Shown here: positions 6,067-13,305 of the stretch, one piece after another | Numbering within the stretch: the first letter of the stretch is position 1 | How the letters are laid out: the number at the start of each line of letters is the position of its first letter | The notes under the pieces: model-generated | The model's database searches: none | The model's input: only the letters and a program-made list of their open reading frames with translations | What the model was told of the DNA's origin: nothing | Position numbers and translations under genes: made by a program | Source: Sphingomonadales bacterium | GTDB taxonomy: Bacteria; Pseudomonadota; Alphaproteobacteria; Sphingomonadales; Sphingomonadaceae | Assembly: GCA_028868335.1 (NCBI GenBank) | Contig: JAGWUU010000056.1 | Coordinates: forward strand, 1-13,414 | Reading direction: 5' to 3' | DNA length: 13,414 nucleotides

Positions 6067-6085
6067 CTAGAGTGTGACACTCAAG
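6067..6085. promoter_or_regulatory. 19-bp palindrome between the ABM-pnuC operon and aroC
   Basis: CTAGAGTGTGACACTCAAG is a 19-bp palindrome. The core GAGTGT-G-ACACTC (6070-6082) is perfect, and the outer CT/AG pairs match after one mismatch. It lies 9 bp upstream of the ABM gene's ATG and 43 bp before the aroC ATG, where it could block the operon promoter. The half-site is not one I can assign to a named regulator. No regulator gene is adjacent, so the factor would act in trans. Confidence 0.5.
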
Positions 6086-6128
6086 CTCGCTAGTGGACTT
6101 TTGTAACAATCCGCGACAAAGCCGCGCA

Positions 6129-7196
6129 ATGTCGTTCAACAGCTTTGGCCGCCTGTTCCGTTTCACCACCTGGGGCGAAAGCCACGGGCCCGCGCTGGGC
6201 GCCGTGGTCGATGGCTGCCCGCCAGGGCTGGCGCTGAACGAGGGCATGATCCAGCCGTTCCTCGACGCGCGGCGCCCCGGCCAATCGAAGTTCACCACCC
6301 AGCGGCAGGAACCCGATGCGGTGCGGATCCTCTCCGGCGTGTTCGAGGGGAGGACCACCGGCACCCCGATCTCGCTGATGATCGAGAATGTCGACCAGCG
6401 CAGCAAGGACTACAGCGAGGTCGCCAAGGCCTATCGTCCGGGCCATGCCGACTATGCCTATGACGCCAAGTACGGCTTTCGCGACTACCGCGGCGGCGGG
6501 CGATCGAGCGCGCGCGAAACCGCGGCGCGGGTCGCGGCGGGGGCGGTGGCGCGGCTGGTGATCCCCGAGGTGGCGATCATCGGCTATGTCTCCGAGATCG
6601 GCGGCGACGCGATCGAGGCGGCCAACTTTGACGTCAACGAGATTGGCCAGAACCCGTTCTTCTGCCCTGATCCGGTCGCGGCCGAGCGCTGGGAAAAGAT
6701 CGTTGACGAGGCGCGGCTGGCCGGGTCCTCGGTCGGCGCGGTGGTCGAATGCGTGGCGCAAGGGGTGCCCGCGGGATGGGGCGCACCGATCTATGGCAAG
6801 CTTGATGCGGACCTTGCTGCGGGCATGATGGGGATCAACGCGGTCAAGGGCGTGGAGATCGGCGACGGGTTCGCCGCCGCACGGCTGTCCGGCGAACAGA
6901 ACGCCGATCCGATGCGCCCCGGCCCCGGCGTGCCGGTGTTCACCGCCAACCATGCGGGCGGGATCGCGGGCGGGATCAGCACCGGCCAGCCGGTCAAGGT
7001 CCGCGTCGCGTTCAAGCCGACCAGCTCGATCCTGACCCCGGTGGAGACGATCGACCGCGACGGCCAGGCCGCCGAAATCCGTACCAAGGGCCGCCACGAT
7101 CCCTGCGTCGGCATCCGCGGCGTGCCGGTGGTCGAGGCGATGATGGCGCTGGTGCTGGCCGATCACAAGCTGCTGCACCGCGGGCAGTGCGGGTAA
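6129..7196 (+). CDS. aroC: Chorismate synthase
   Basis: This 355-residue enzyme converts 5-enolpyruvylshikimate-3-phosphate to chorismate using reduced FMN, the last step of the shikimate pathway. Signature 1 is GESHGPALGAVVDGCPPG (16-33) with catalytic His19. RPGHADYAYDAKYGFRDY (103-120) contains the second conserved histidine, His106. GGGRSSARETAARVAAG (122-138) and the C-terminal GRHDPCVGIRGVPVVEAM are the other FMN/substrate signatures. The length is normal. I choose the ATG at 6129 (MSFNSFGR...); an in-frame GTG at 6093 would add twelve unconserved residues. No strong Shine-Dalgarno sequence is seen before the ATG. The gene is convergent with pheT, from which it is separated only by a REP-like inverted repeat. 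Chorismate supplies phenylalanine and the ubiquinone head group. Confidence 0.98.
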   Translation: MSFNSFGRLFRFTTWGESHGPALGAVVDGCPPGLALNEGMIQPFLDARRPGQSKFTTQRQEPDAVRILSGVFEGRTTGTPISLMIENVDQRSKDYSEVAKAYRPGHADYAYDAKYGFRDYRGGGRSSARETAARVAAGAVARLVIPEVAIIGYVSEIGGDAIEAANFDVNEIGQNPFFCPDPVAAERWEKIVDEARLAGSSVGAVVECVAQGVPAGWGAPIYGKLDADLAAGMMGINAVKGVEIGDGFAAARLSGEQNADPMRPGPGVPVFTANHAGGIAGGISTGQPVKVRVAFKPTSSILTPVETIDRDGQAAEIRTKGRHDPCVGIRGVPVVEAMMALVLADHKLLHRGQCG

Positions 7197-7197
7197 T

Positions 7198-7287
7198 GTC
7201 ATCCCCGGCTTGACCGGGGATCGCGGGCCGGATCGATCCGACCTTGCATTGATGAGGCCCGCGGTCCCCGGTCAAGCCGGGGACGAC
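7198..7287. repeat. Inverted pair of REP-like palindromes (BIME-like), possible bidirectional terminator
   Basis: Two 32-base arms, 7198-7229 and 7256-7287, are reverse complements with two mismatches. Each arm also contains its own hairpin: ATCCCCGG-CTTGA-CCGGGGAT (7201-7221) and GTCCCCGG-TCAAG-CCGGGGAC (7264-7284). The 26-base spacer holds a further palindrome GGATCGATCC. The element fills nearly all of the 94-bp gap: it starts 2 bases after the aroC stop and ends 3 bases before the pheT stop. The GTCATCCCCGG...CCGGGGA unit is the form seen in dispersed repeats of sphingomonads and other alphaproteobacteria. The extended structure can stop transcription or protect 3' ends from both sides. 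Only one copy pair is in this window, so its repeat status rests on prior knowledge. Confidence 0.8.
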
Positions 7288-7290
7288 GCG

Positions 7291-9684
7291 CTATCCTCGC
7301 AGCATCGCTCCCAGCTTGGCAGCAGCAGCGGTGATCCGCTCTGCGATCGCCTTCAGCTCGGCCTCGTCGTAGCTTTTCTCGCCCGGTTGCAACGTCACTT
7401 CGACCGCGAGGCTTTTCTGCCCTTCCGGCACGCCTTGCCCGCGAAAGTCGTCGAACAGCCGCACCGCGACGACGTTGGCCTTGTCGGCGCTGCGCACCGC
7501 GCGGACCAGATCGCCTGCCGGGAGTGCCGCGTCGACGAGGAAGGCGAAGTCGCGCTTGACCGCTTGCAGCGCGGGCGGGGCGTAATGCATGCGGGCAAAG
7601 GTCGCCGCGCCGCGCTTGCCGGGAATGGCATCGAGGAACAGCTCGACCGCGGCGACCGGAACGTCGACGTCGAAGTGCTTGAGCGTCGCCGGGTGAACCA
7701 TGCCGAAGCGCGCCAGCACGGTCTTGGGGCCAAGCCGCAGTGTGGCCGACTGGCCGGGATGGAACTGCGCACCCGCCTCACCCATCACCTGCAGGTTGTC
7801 GACCGGCGCGCCAGCCTCGGCCAGCAGCGCCAGCGCTTCGGCCTTGGCGTCGAAGGCGTCGAACATCTGCGCCTTGCCCGAAGCCCAGCCGCGCGGGGTC
7901 TTTTCGCCCGCCAGCACCACGCCCAGCGTCAGCCGTTCGTCCGAATGGCCGCTTGGCCCGCGAAGGTAGCGTCGGCCAAGCTCGAACAGCCCCAGCCCGG
8001 CCGCGCCGCGATCGAGGTTGCGCCGCGCTGCCGAGAGCAGCCCCGGCAGCAGCGAGGGGCGCATCGCCTTCATCTCCTCGCTGATCGGATTGGCGAGGAG
8101 CCACAGCCCGCCGTTGCCCTCCGCGAAATGTTCGGCCTCCGCCTCGGGCAGGAAGGACCAGGTGATCGCCTCGTTCAGCCCGCGCGCAGCGACGGCGCGG
8201 CGAACCTTGCGCTCAAGGCGCTGCACCGCCGTCGCCGTGGGACGCACCACTCCGTCGGTCCGCGGCAGCGGGGTGCTGGCCACACCATCAAGGCCGTGGA
8301 TGCGGACGACTTCCTCGACGATGTCGGGGGCGCCGTCCACGTCGGGACGCCAGCTCGGGGCGGTGACGTTCCACTGCGCATCGGCGGCGAAGCCCAGCGC
8401 GTGCAGGATGGCGCGTTGCTCGCCCTCGGCGATTGCCACCCCGCCCAGTGTCTCGGCCATGACCGGGTTGTAGGCGATAACCTTGGTGCCCTTGGGCGGT
8501 TCGCCCGCGCGGATCACCTCGCTCGGCTCGCCACCGCAGATCTCGACGATCAGCGTGGTCAGCAGTTCCAGCCCGGCGTCGAGGAAGGCCGGATCGACCC
8601 CGCGCTCGAAGCGCTGGCGGGCATCTGAAGTGAGGTTGAGCTTGCGCCCGGTGTCCCCGATCCGCACCGGATCGAAGTAGGCGACCTCCAGCAGCACGTC
8701 GCTCGTCGCCTCGGTGCAGCCCGAATGTTCGCCGCCCATGATCCCGGCGATGTCGTGGACGCCGTTGTCGTCCGCGATCACGGTCATCGCTGCGTCGAGC
8801 GTGTATTCCTTGCCGTTGAGCGCCAGGCAGGTCTCGCCGTCGCGGGCGCGGCGGGCGAACACCGCGCCGGAAAGCTGCGTCAGGTCATAGGCGTGGGCCG
8901 GGCGGCCATAGGCCAGCATGACGTAGTTGGTCAGATCGACCAATGCCGAGATCGGGCGCTGCCCCGCGCTCTTGAGCCGGTCCTGAATCCATTGCGGGCT
9001 GGGGCCGTTCTTCACGCCGCGAATGACCCGGCCATAGAATGCCGGGCAACCTTCGGGATCGTCGGTGCGGATCGGCATCGGGCAGGGGAAGTTGCCCGGC
9101 ACCGCCTGCGCGGCGATCGGTTTCAGCGTGCCGAGCCCGGCTGCCGCCAGATCGCGGGCAATGCCGTAAACGCCCATGCAGTCGGGGCGGTTGGGGGTGA
9201 TCGCTACGTCGAACACCGGATCGCTGCCGTGGTATGCGGCGAAGGCCGTGCCCACCGGGGCATCGCCGGGCAATTCGATGATCCCGTCGTGATCCTCGCC
9301 AAGTTCGAGCTCGCGGGTCGAGCACATCATGCCGTTCGATTCGACCCCGCGGATCGCCGACTTCTTGAGCTCGAACCCACCCGCCGGGACCACCGCGCCG
9401 GGCAGGCCGAGCACGCCGACGAGGCCGGCGCGGGCATTGGGCGCGCCGCAGACCACCTGGAGCGGCTGGCCCTCTCCGGTATCGACTGAAAGCACCTGAA
9501 GCTTGTCGGCATTGGGGTGGCGCTCGGCGGTCAGCACGCGCGCGACGACGAAGCCTGACAGGCGCGCAGCCGGGTCTTCGAGCGATTCGAGTTCGAGCCC
9601 GATCGCGCTAAGCTTTTCGGCGATGGCCTCGGCCGACGCTTCGGTTTCAAGGTGATCCTTGAGCCAGGAGAGCGAGAATTTCAT
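7291..9684 (-). CDS. pheT: Phenylalanine-tRNA ligase beta subunit
   Basis: This 797-residue beta subunit of the alpha2-beta2 PheRS starts MKFSLSWLKDHLE, the standard beta N-terminus. Residues about 40-150 are the EMAP/tRNA-binding domain with VVARVLTAERHPNADKLQV (47-65). The B3/B4 domain that edits mischarged Tyr follows in the middle of the first half, then B5, the catalytic-like core, and the C-terminal FDX-ACB domain (about the last 95 residues, PALQAVKRDFAFLVD...), which binds the anticodon. The length matches the E. coli protein (795). The ATG at 9684 has AGAGGG 7 nt upstream. A longer frame reaching 9879 would read through pheS in the wrong frame and is rejected. Its start is 13 bp after the pheS stop, so the two are cotranscribed. 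Its stop abuts the REP-like hairpin shared with aroC. Confidence 0.98.
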   Translation of the reverse strand: MKFSLSWLKDHLETEASAEAIAEKLSAIGLELESLEDPAARLSGFVVARVLTAERHPNADKLQVLSVDTGEGQPLQVVCGAPNARAGLVGVLGLPGAVVPAGGFELKKSAIRGVESNGMMCSTRELELGEDHDGIIELPGDAPVGTAFAAYHGSDPVFDVAITPNRPDCMGVYGIARDLAAAGLGTLKPIAAQAVPGNFPCPMPIRTDDPEGCPAFYGRVIRGVKNGPSPQWIQDRLKSAGQRPISALVDLTNYVMLAYGRPAHAYDLTQLSGAVFARRARDGETCLALNGKEYTLDAAMTVIADDNGVHDIAGIMGGEHSGCTEATSDVLLEVAYFDPVRIGDTGRKLNLTSDARQRFERGVDPAFLDAGLELLTTLIVEICGGEPSEVIRAGEPPKGTKVIAYNPVMAETLGGVAIAEGEQRAILHALGFAADAQWNVTAPSWRPDVDGAPDIVEEVVRIHGLDGVASTPLPRTDGVVRPTATAVQRLERKVRRAVAARGLNEAITWSFLPEAEAEHFAEGNGGLWLLANPISEEMKAMRPSLLPGLLSAARRNLDRGAAGLGLFELGRRYLRGPSGHSDERLTLGVVLAGEKTPRGWASGKAQMFDAFDAKAEALALLAEAGAPVDNLQVMGEAGAQFHPGQSATLRLGPKTVLARFGMVHPATLKHFDVDVPVAAVELFLDAIPGKRGAATFARMHYAPPALQAVKRDFAFLVDAALPAGDLVRAVRSADKANVVAVRLFDDFRGQGVPEGQKSLAVEVTLQPGEKSYDEAELKAIAERITAAAAKLGAMLRG

Positions 9685-9697
9685 GTGTCTGCCCTCT

Positions 9698-10795
9698 TTA
9701 CGCCGCGGTGCCGACGCCGCCCGACAGGGTCGGGACATCGTTGGGGTTGAAGCCGTAGTGCGCCAGCCAGCGCACGTCGCCGTCGAAGAAGGCGCGCAGG
9801 TCGTCCATCCCGTATTTGAGCATGGCCAGCCGGTCGATCCCGGCACCGAAGGCGAAGCCCTGCCACTCGTCGGGATCAAGCCCTCCGGCGGCGATCACCT
9901 TGCGATTGACCATGCCGCTGCCGAGCAACTCCATCCAGCCGTGCCCCGGCGCGTCGCCGCTGCCGCCCAGCACGCGCTTGCCGTTGACGATCGCGAAGCC
10001 AACGTCGACTTCCACGGAAGGTTCGGTGAAGGGGAAATAGCTGGGGCGCAGCCGCAGCACGATGTCCTCGCGCTCGAAGAACGCCTTGAGGAATGTCTCC
10101 AGCGTCCACTTGAGGTGGCCCAGCGTGATGCCCTTGTCGATCACCAGCCCTTCGACCTGGTGGAACATCGGGGTGTGGGTGGCGTCGCTGTCAGAGCGAT
10201 AGACCCGCCCCGGGGCGATGATGCGGATCGGCGCGCCGTCAGCCAGCATGGCGCGGATCTGCACCGGGCTGGTGTGAGTGCGCAGCAGCATCGCGCGGCC
10301 GTCCGCGTCCCTGTCGGGGAAATAGAAGGTATCGTGCATCGCCCGCGCCGGGTGGCTTTCGGGGATGTTGAGCGCGGTGAAGTTGTGCCAGTCGTCCTCG
10401 ATCTCAGGCCCGGTGGCGACGGCAAAGCCCATGTCGGCGAAGATTTCCGCCAGCTCGTCCATCACCTGCGAAACCGGGTGGACCGAACCGCGCGCGGATT
10501 CGGGTGCGGGCAGGGTCAGGTCGACGGTTTCGCTGGCGAGCCGGGCATCGAGCGCGGCGGTTTCCAGCGCATCCTTGCGCGCGCCAAGGGCATCGCTGAC
10601 CCCTTCGCGCAGCGCGTGGATTTGCGGCCCCGTGGTCTGGCGTTCCTCGGCCGACATGGCGCCCAGCGTCTTGAGAAGGCCGGAGATCGACCCCTGCTTG
10701 CCCAGAAACTCGACCCGCAGTGCCTCCAGCGCGCCCAGGTCCTGCGCGGCGGCTACGCGCGCCAGCGCCTCATCACGGGTTGCTGCATAGTCCAC
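9698..10795 (-). CDS. pheS: Phenylalanine-tRNA ligase alpha subunit
   Basis: This 365-residue catalytic subunit charges tRNA-Phe. The N-terminal coiled-coil arm (about 1-90) contains ALRVEFLGKQGSISGLLK. Class II motifs follow: LRTHTSPVQIR (171-181), motif 2 GRVYRSDSDATHTPMFHQVE (196-215), RPSYFPFTEPSVEVDV (250-265) and motif 3 GFAFGAGIDRLAML (313-326). A Gly-rich stretch LGGSGDAPGHGW (276-287) lies before MELLGSGMV and makes this region a little longer than in E. coli. The start is GTG at 10795. AAGGAAG lies 12 nt upstream, which is distant, so translation may be moderate. In most alphaproteobacteria pheS follows rplT directly; here two AraC-type genes intervene. I saw no Phe-codon-rich leader peptide or attenuator upstream. 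Confidence 0.98.
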   Translation of the reverse strand: MDYAATRDEALARVAAAQDLGALEALRVEFLGKQGSISGLLKTLGAMSAEERQTTGPQIHALREGVSDALGARKDALETAALDARLASETVDLTLPAPESARGSVHPVSQVMDELAEIFADMGFAVATGPEIEDDWHNFTALNIPESHPARAMHDTFYFPDRDADGRAMLLRTHTSPVQIRAMLADGAPIRIIAPGRVYRSDSDATHTPMFHQVEGLVIDKGITLGHLKWTLETFLKAFFEREDIVLRLRPSYFPFTEPSVEVDVGFAIVNGKRVLGGSGDAPGHGWMELLGSGMVNRKVIAAGGLDPDEWQGFAFGAGIDRLAMLKYGMDDLRAFFDGDVRWLAHYGFNPNDVPTLSGGVGTAA

Positions 10796-10882
10796 TGGTC
10801 CGGTCCGCTTCCTTGGTTTCAGGTTGAACGCGGGCCTTTAGCCGGGTGGGGCCGTTGCGCAAATCGGAAAAGTGCGGCGGAC
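10796..10882 (-). promoter_or_regulatory. Region upstream of pheS
   Basis: This 87-bp gap lies between the stop of the downstream AraC-type gene and pheS. A weak promoter-like pair can be seen on the minus strand: TTGCGC and TAAAGG with a 16-bp spacer (about 10862-10835). No terminator with a T tract is present, so pheS may be read both from its own promoter and from the AraC gene upstream. No leader ORF was recognised. Confidence 0.25.
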
Positions 10883-11779
10883 TTACCCTTGCCCGCGTGG
10901 CGCGCCGTCAGGCGAATCCATTGTCTGGACCGGGGCGCCGTGCAACCGGGCGCGTTCGTGCATGAAGCGTTCGAGCACGGGATGGGGTGTGGCGGCGTAT
11001 TCGCGCGGGGTCGTTCCCATGAATTCATGGAAGTCGCGCACGAACTGGGCCTGGTCGTGATACTGGCTGTCGATCGCGTTGATCCACTTGAGCGAAGGAT
11101 CGAGCATGAACTGCGCAAGACTGCGCATGAACCGCTGGCGGCGCAGCAATATCTTGGGCGAAAAGCCGAAGGCACGATGGCAAATCCGCTCGATCGTCCG
11201 CTGGCCCAGGCCGACGTGCCTGACCATGGAGGCGACCGTATCCACCTGCGGATTGATCAACGCCTCGTGGATGGCGATGATGCGTTCCTCGTTGTCAACC
11301 GGTTCGCCTTCAAGGCCGCGGAAGAAGGCGACGATGCGGGCAAGTTCGGCGGCCTCGTCGGGTTCGGGGCCAAAGAGGGTATCGGCCAGGGCGCGGAACG
11401 GGGCGTAGGTCGGATCGATCCGGCCATCGGTTATCAGATTGGCGTGATCGGCAGCGGATTGGCGGAGGAACCGATTCCAGCCGAGCGGAAGCAGGCCGAT
11501 CCCCCAGAGCCGGCTGGCGCCCATCTGGAAATGGCAGGTCCGGCTGCTGGGCCCGGTAGCGGTGAACGGCGCATACTCCAGCCTCGGACCATCATCGAAC
11601 CAGGAAACGGGACTCGCCCCGCTGAAGAATCGTAGATTCGCCCATTCGGGATGGAGCGAATCGTCGACGGTTTCGCCCTCGGGCAAGCGGATCCGGGTGA
11701 TGTAAAAGGTTGTGAAGTAACGTCGCAAATCTTCCGGAGGCGGAATGAACCGTACCTCGATAGACACCTCTGACGACAC
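10883..11779 (-). CDS. AraC-family transcriptional regulator (copy 1, pheS-proximal)
   Basis: This 298-residue regulator has an N-terminal sensor-like domain (about 1-150) with SLHPEWANLRFF (41-52), TGPSSR and WGIGLLPLGWNRF (92-104), and a C-terminal AraC DNA-binding domain (about 180-265). The second helix-turn-helix contains DQAQFVRDFHEFMGTTPREY (242-261). FGFSPKILLRRQRFMRSLAQ is the linking helix region. I choose GTG at 11779, which has AGGGGG 9 nt upstream and aligns with the start of the paralogue; frames running further upstream would overlap that gene. The protein is a clear paralogue of the next gene, about 48 of 66 residues identical over the C-terminal block by eye. The ligand and targets are unknown, and the sensor domain differs from classical arabinose-binding cupins. 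It sits between rplT and pheS, an unusual place for a regulator. Confidence 0.9.
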   Translation of the reverse strand: MSSEVSIEVRFIPPPEDLRRYFTTFYITRIRLPEGETVDDSLHPEWANLRFFSGASPVSWFDDGPRLEYAPFTATGPSSRTCHFQMGASRLWGIGLLPLGWNRFLRQSAADHANLITDGRIDPTYAPFRALADTLFGPEPDEAAELARIVAFFRGLEGEPVDNEERIIAIHEALINPQVDTVASMVRHVGLGQRTIERICHRAFGFSPKILLRRQRFMRSLAQFMLDPSLKWINAIDSQYHDQAQFVRDFHEFMGTTPREYAATPHPVLERFMHERARLHGAPVQTMDSPDGAPRGQG

Positions 11780-11793
11780 CGAAGGTTGCCCCC

Positions 11794-11810
11794 TGTAAGT
11801 CTTATGTAAG
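11794..11810. promoter_or_regulatory. Direct repeat of TGTAAG, candidate AraC-type half-sites
   Basis: TGTAAG occurs at 11794-11799 and again at 11805-11810, in the same orientation and spaced by 11 bp, about one helical turn. AraC-type proteins, with two helix-turn-helix motifs, commonly bind such direct half-sites. The pair lies 15-31 bp upstream of the copy 1 GTG, inside the 73-bp gap between the two AraC genes and close to where its promoter must be. A short repeat like this can also arise by chance. Confidence 0.35.
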
Positions 11811-11852
11811 GAATGGTGCGCGCATGTCTGATGCTTGGCAAGCGCGCAGTGT

Positions 11853-12740
11853 TCAGGGCCGGTGGAGGACTTGGACCGCCGCTCCCGCCGCGGCAGCCCT
11901 GGCCCGCGCCGCCGCGCGCAGCACCGGATGATCCAGCGCGGCATAGGCGCTGGGGCTCATGCCCATGAAGCGTTTGAAGTCGCGCACGAAATGGGCCTGG
12001 TCGACATAGTGCCAGTCAAGCGTGCTGATCCACGTCAGCGAGGGATCGAGCATGAACTGGGCAAGGCTGCGCAGGAAACGCTGGCGGCGCAACAGCAGCT
12101 TGGGCGAAAAGCCGAAGGCGCGCAGCGAAAGCCGTTCCAGCGATCGCGGCGACATCCCAAGGCGATCCGCCAGATCGCCGACTGTGCCCACTTCCTGATC
12201 GACCAACGCGGCGTGGGCTGCGTGGATGCGGACTTCGTCATCCGGCACGGGTCGCGCGGCAAGGTGGCCGAGCAGGAATGCGTCGATCCGTTCGGCCTCT
12301 GCCGCCGCATCGGGTGAGCCACCAAAGATCGTGTCGAGCAAGGGGGCAAGTCCGGCAAAGACCGGATCGGCCGCGCCGTCGCAGAACCTGTCGGCATAGA
12401 GTTCCGCCGAAGCATCGAACAAGCGCGCCCAGCCCAGCGGCAAGATGCCAACGCCCCACATCCGCGCCTTGCCGGTGATGAACTGCGCGCAATAGCTGGA
12501 TGGGCCCGAAGCGATGAACGCGGGAGCTGGACGCAACGGCTCGCTGCCGATCCCCGCCTGCCAGGTGGGATTGCGGCAAAAGCGCATGTTGCCCCATTCG
12601 GGATGGAGCCAGTCATGCACCTGGCCGCCTTCGGGCAGGTTCACCTCGGTCAGGTAATAGGTCGAGATATAGGGGGCGAGCTGCGGGCTGGGCATGAAGA
12701 AGCGCACGGCCACCGCATCGCCGGCAAGTTGCGCCTTCAT
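11853..12740 (-). CDS. AraC-family transcriptional regulator (copy 2, rplT-proximal)
   Basis: This 295-residue protein has the same build as its neighbour: a sensor-like half with DWLHPEWGNMRF (43-54), ASGPSS (77-82) and WGVGILPLGWARLF (95-108), then an AraC DNA-binding half with TVGDLADRLGMSPRSLERL (186-204) as the first helix-turn-helix and DQAHFVRDFKRFMGMSPSAY (247-266) as the second. The C-terminal tail is Ala/Arg-rich. ATG 12740 is preferred because it aligns with the paralogue; an in-frame TTG at 12791 would add seventeen residues with no conserved content. GGGGA lies about 10 nt upstream. It is separated from rplT by 188 bp that includes a terminator, so it has its own promoter. The paralogues diverge most in the N-terminal half, which suggests different ligands. 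The regulated genes are not known. Confidence 0.9.
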   Translation of the reverse strand: MKAQLAGDAVAVRFFMPSPQLAPYISTYYLTEVNLPEGGQVHDWLHPEWGNMRFCRNPTWQAGIGSEPLRPAPAFIASGPSSYCAQFITGKARMWGVGILPLGWARLFDASAELYADRFCDGAADPVFAGLAPLLDTIFGGSPDAAAEAERIDAFLLGHLAARPVPDDEVRIHAAHAALVDQEVGTVGDLADRLGMSPRSLERLSLRAFGFSPKLLLRRQRFLRSLAQFMLDPSLTWISTLDWHYVDQAHFVRDFKRFMGMSPSAYAALDHPVLRAAARARAAAAGAAVQVLHRP

Positions 12741-12804
12741 GTTCGTTTCATCCCCACGGCGTGATGCCCCCAACACCGAAACCGGCGTCAATCACCCGCA
12801 CTGT

Positions 12805-12848
12805 TTGCCGAAGCGCGCGGCTCGCGGCAAGTGTGTTTTGGGGCACAC
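12805..12848. promoter_or_regulatory. Adjacent inverted repeats upstream of AraC copy 2
   Basis: TTGCCG (12805-12810) is mirrored by CGGCAA (12825-12830), and directly next to it GTGTG (12831-12835) is mirrored by CACAC (12844-12848). They lie 65-108 bp upstream of the AraC start, between it and the rplT terminator, where its promoter and operator must be. Arms of five and six bases are short and the site is only a candidate. Confidence 0.3.
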
Positions 12849-12870
12849 ATGATCCGGTATGGAGACAACG

Positions 12871-12902
12871 AAAAAGGCGCGGAAGGCAGTGCCCTCCGCG
12901 CC
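12871..12902 (-). terminator. Rho-independent terminator of rpmI-rplT
   Basis: On the minus strand, 26 bases after the rplT stop, GGCGCGGAGGGC and GCCTTCCGCGCC form a 12-bp stem with one G-U pair and an ACT loop, followed directly by TTTTT. It is the clearest terminator in the window and separates the ribosomal protein operon from the AraC and pheST genes. Confidence 0.88.
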
Positions 12903-12928
12903 CTTTCAATGTCTCGTGCTTGCGCGGC

Positions 12929-13288
12929 TCAGGCCGGCAGCGCGGCCTTGGCCTTGGCGATCACGGCGGTAAAGACGCCGCCTTCGTTCATCGCCAGATC
13001 GGCCATCGCCTTGCGGTCAAGCTCGATGCCCGCCAGCTTGGCGCCGTGGATGAACTGCGAATAGCTCAGCCCTTCGGCGCGGACGGCGGCGTTGATGCGC
13101 TGGATCCACAGGGCGCGGAAGGTCCGCTTCTTCACCTTGCGGTCGCGATAGGCGTACTGGCCGGCCTTTTCGACGGCCTGGCGCGCAACGCGGATGGTGT
13201 TCTTGCGGCGGCCGCGATAACCCTTGGCCTGTTCCAGAATGTTCTTGTGCTTGGCGCGGGTGGTTACACCCCTTTTGACACGTGCCAT
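12929..13288 (-). CDS. rplT: 50S ribosomal protein L20
   Basis: This 119-residue protein starts MARVKRGVTTRAKHKNILEQ and continues with AKGYRGRRKNTIRVARQAVEKA, RDRKVKKRTFRALWIQRINAAVR and the C-terminal GLSYSQFIHGAKLAGIELDRK, all of which are L20 signatures. L20 binds 23S rRNA early in large-subunit assembly; in several bacteria it also represses translation of its own operon. The Arg/Lys-rich N-terminal extension that threads into rRNA spans about 1-60. AGGAG lies 9 nt before the ATG. It follows rpmI by 17 bp and ends in a strong terminator, so it is the last gene of this transcript. Confidence 0.99.
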   Translation of the reverse strand: MARVKRGVTTRAKHKNILEQAKGYRGRRKNTIRVARQAVEKAGQYAYRDRKVKKRTFRALWIQRINAAVRAEGLSYSQFIHGAKLAGIELDRKAMADLAMNEGGVFTAVIAKAKAALPA

Positions 13289-13305
13289 ACTTCAGTACTC
13301 CTAGC

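Noticed and set aside
7210..8628. A 472-codon plus-strand open frame opposite pheT
   Set aside because: It is the antisense of a certain PheT coding region, it begins inside the REP hairpin, and it has no recognisable domain.
9685..9879. A 65-residue N-terminal extension of PheT
   Set aside because: It overlaps the pheS coding end in another frame. The standard PheT start MKFSLSWLKDHL at 9684 has a good ribosome site.
9659..11635. A 658-codon open frame on the plus strand opposite pheS and the first AraC gene
   Set aside because: It is a GC-driven shadow: the composition is Arg/Gly/His-rich with no family resemblance, and it covers well-supported genes on the minus strand.
11780..11944. A 55-residue N-terminal extension of AraC copy 1
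   Set aside because: It overlaps the 3' end of copy 2, has no conserved content, and the GTG at 11779 aligns with the paralogue's start and has a ribosome site.
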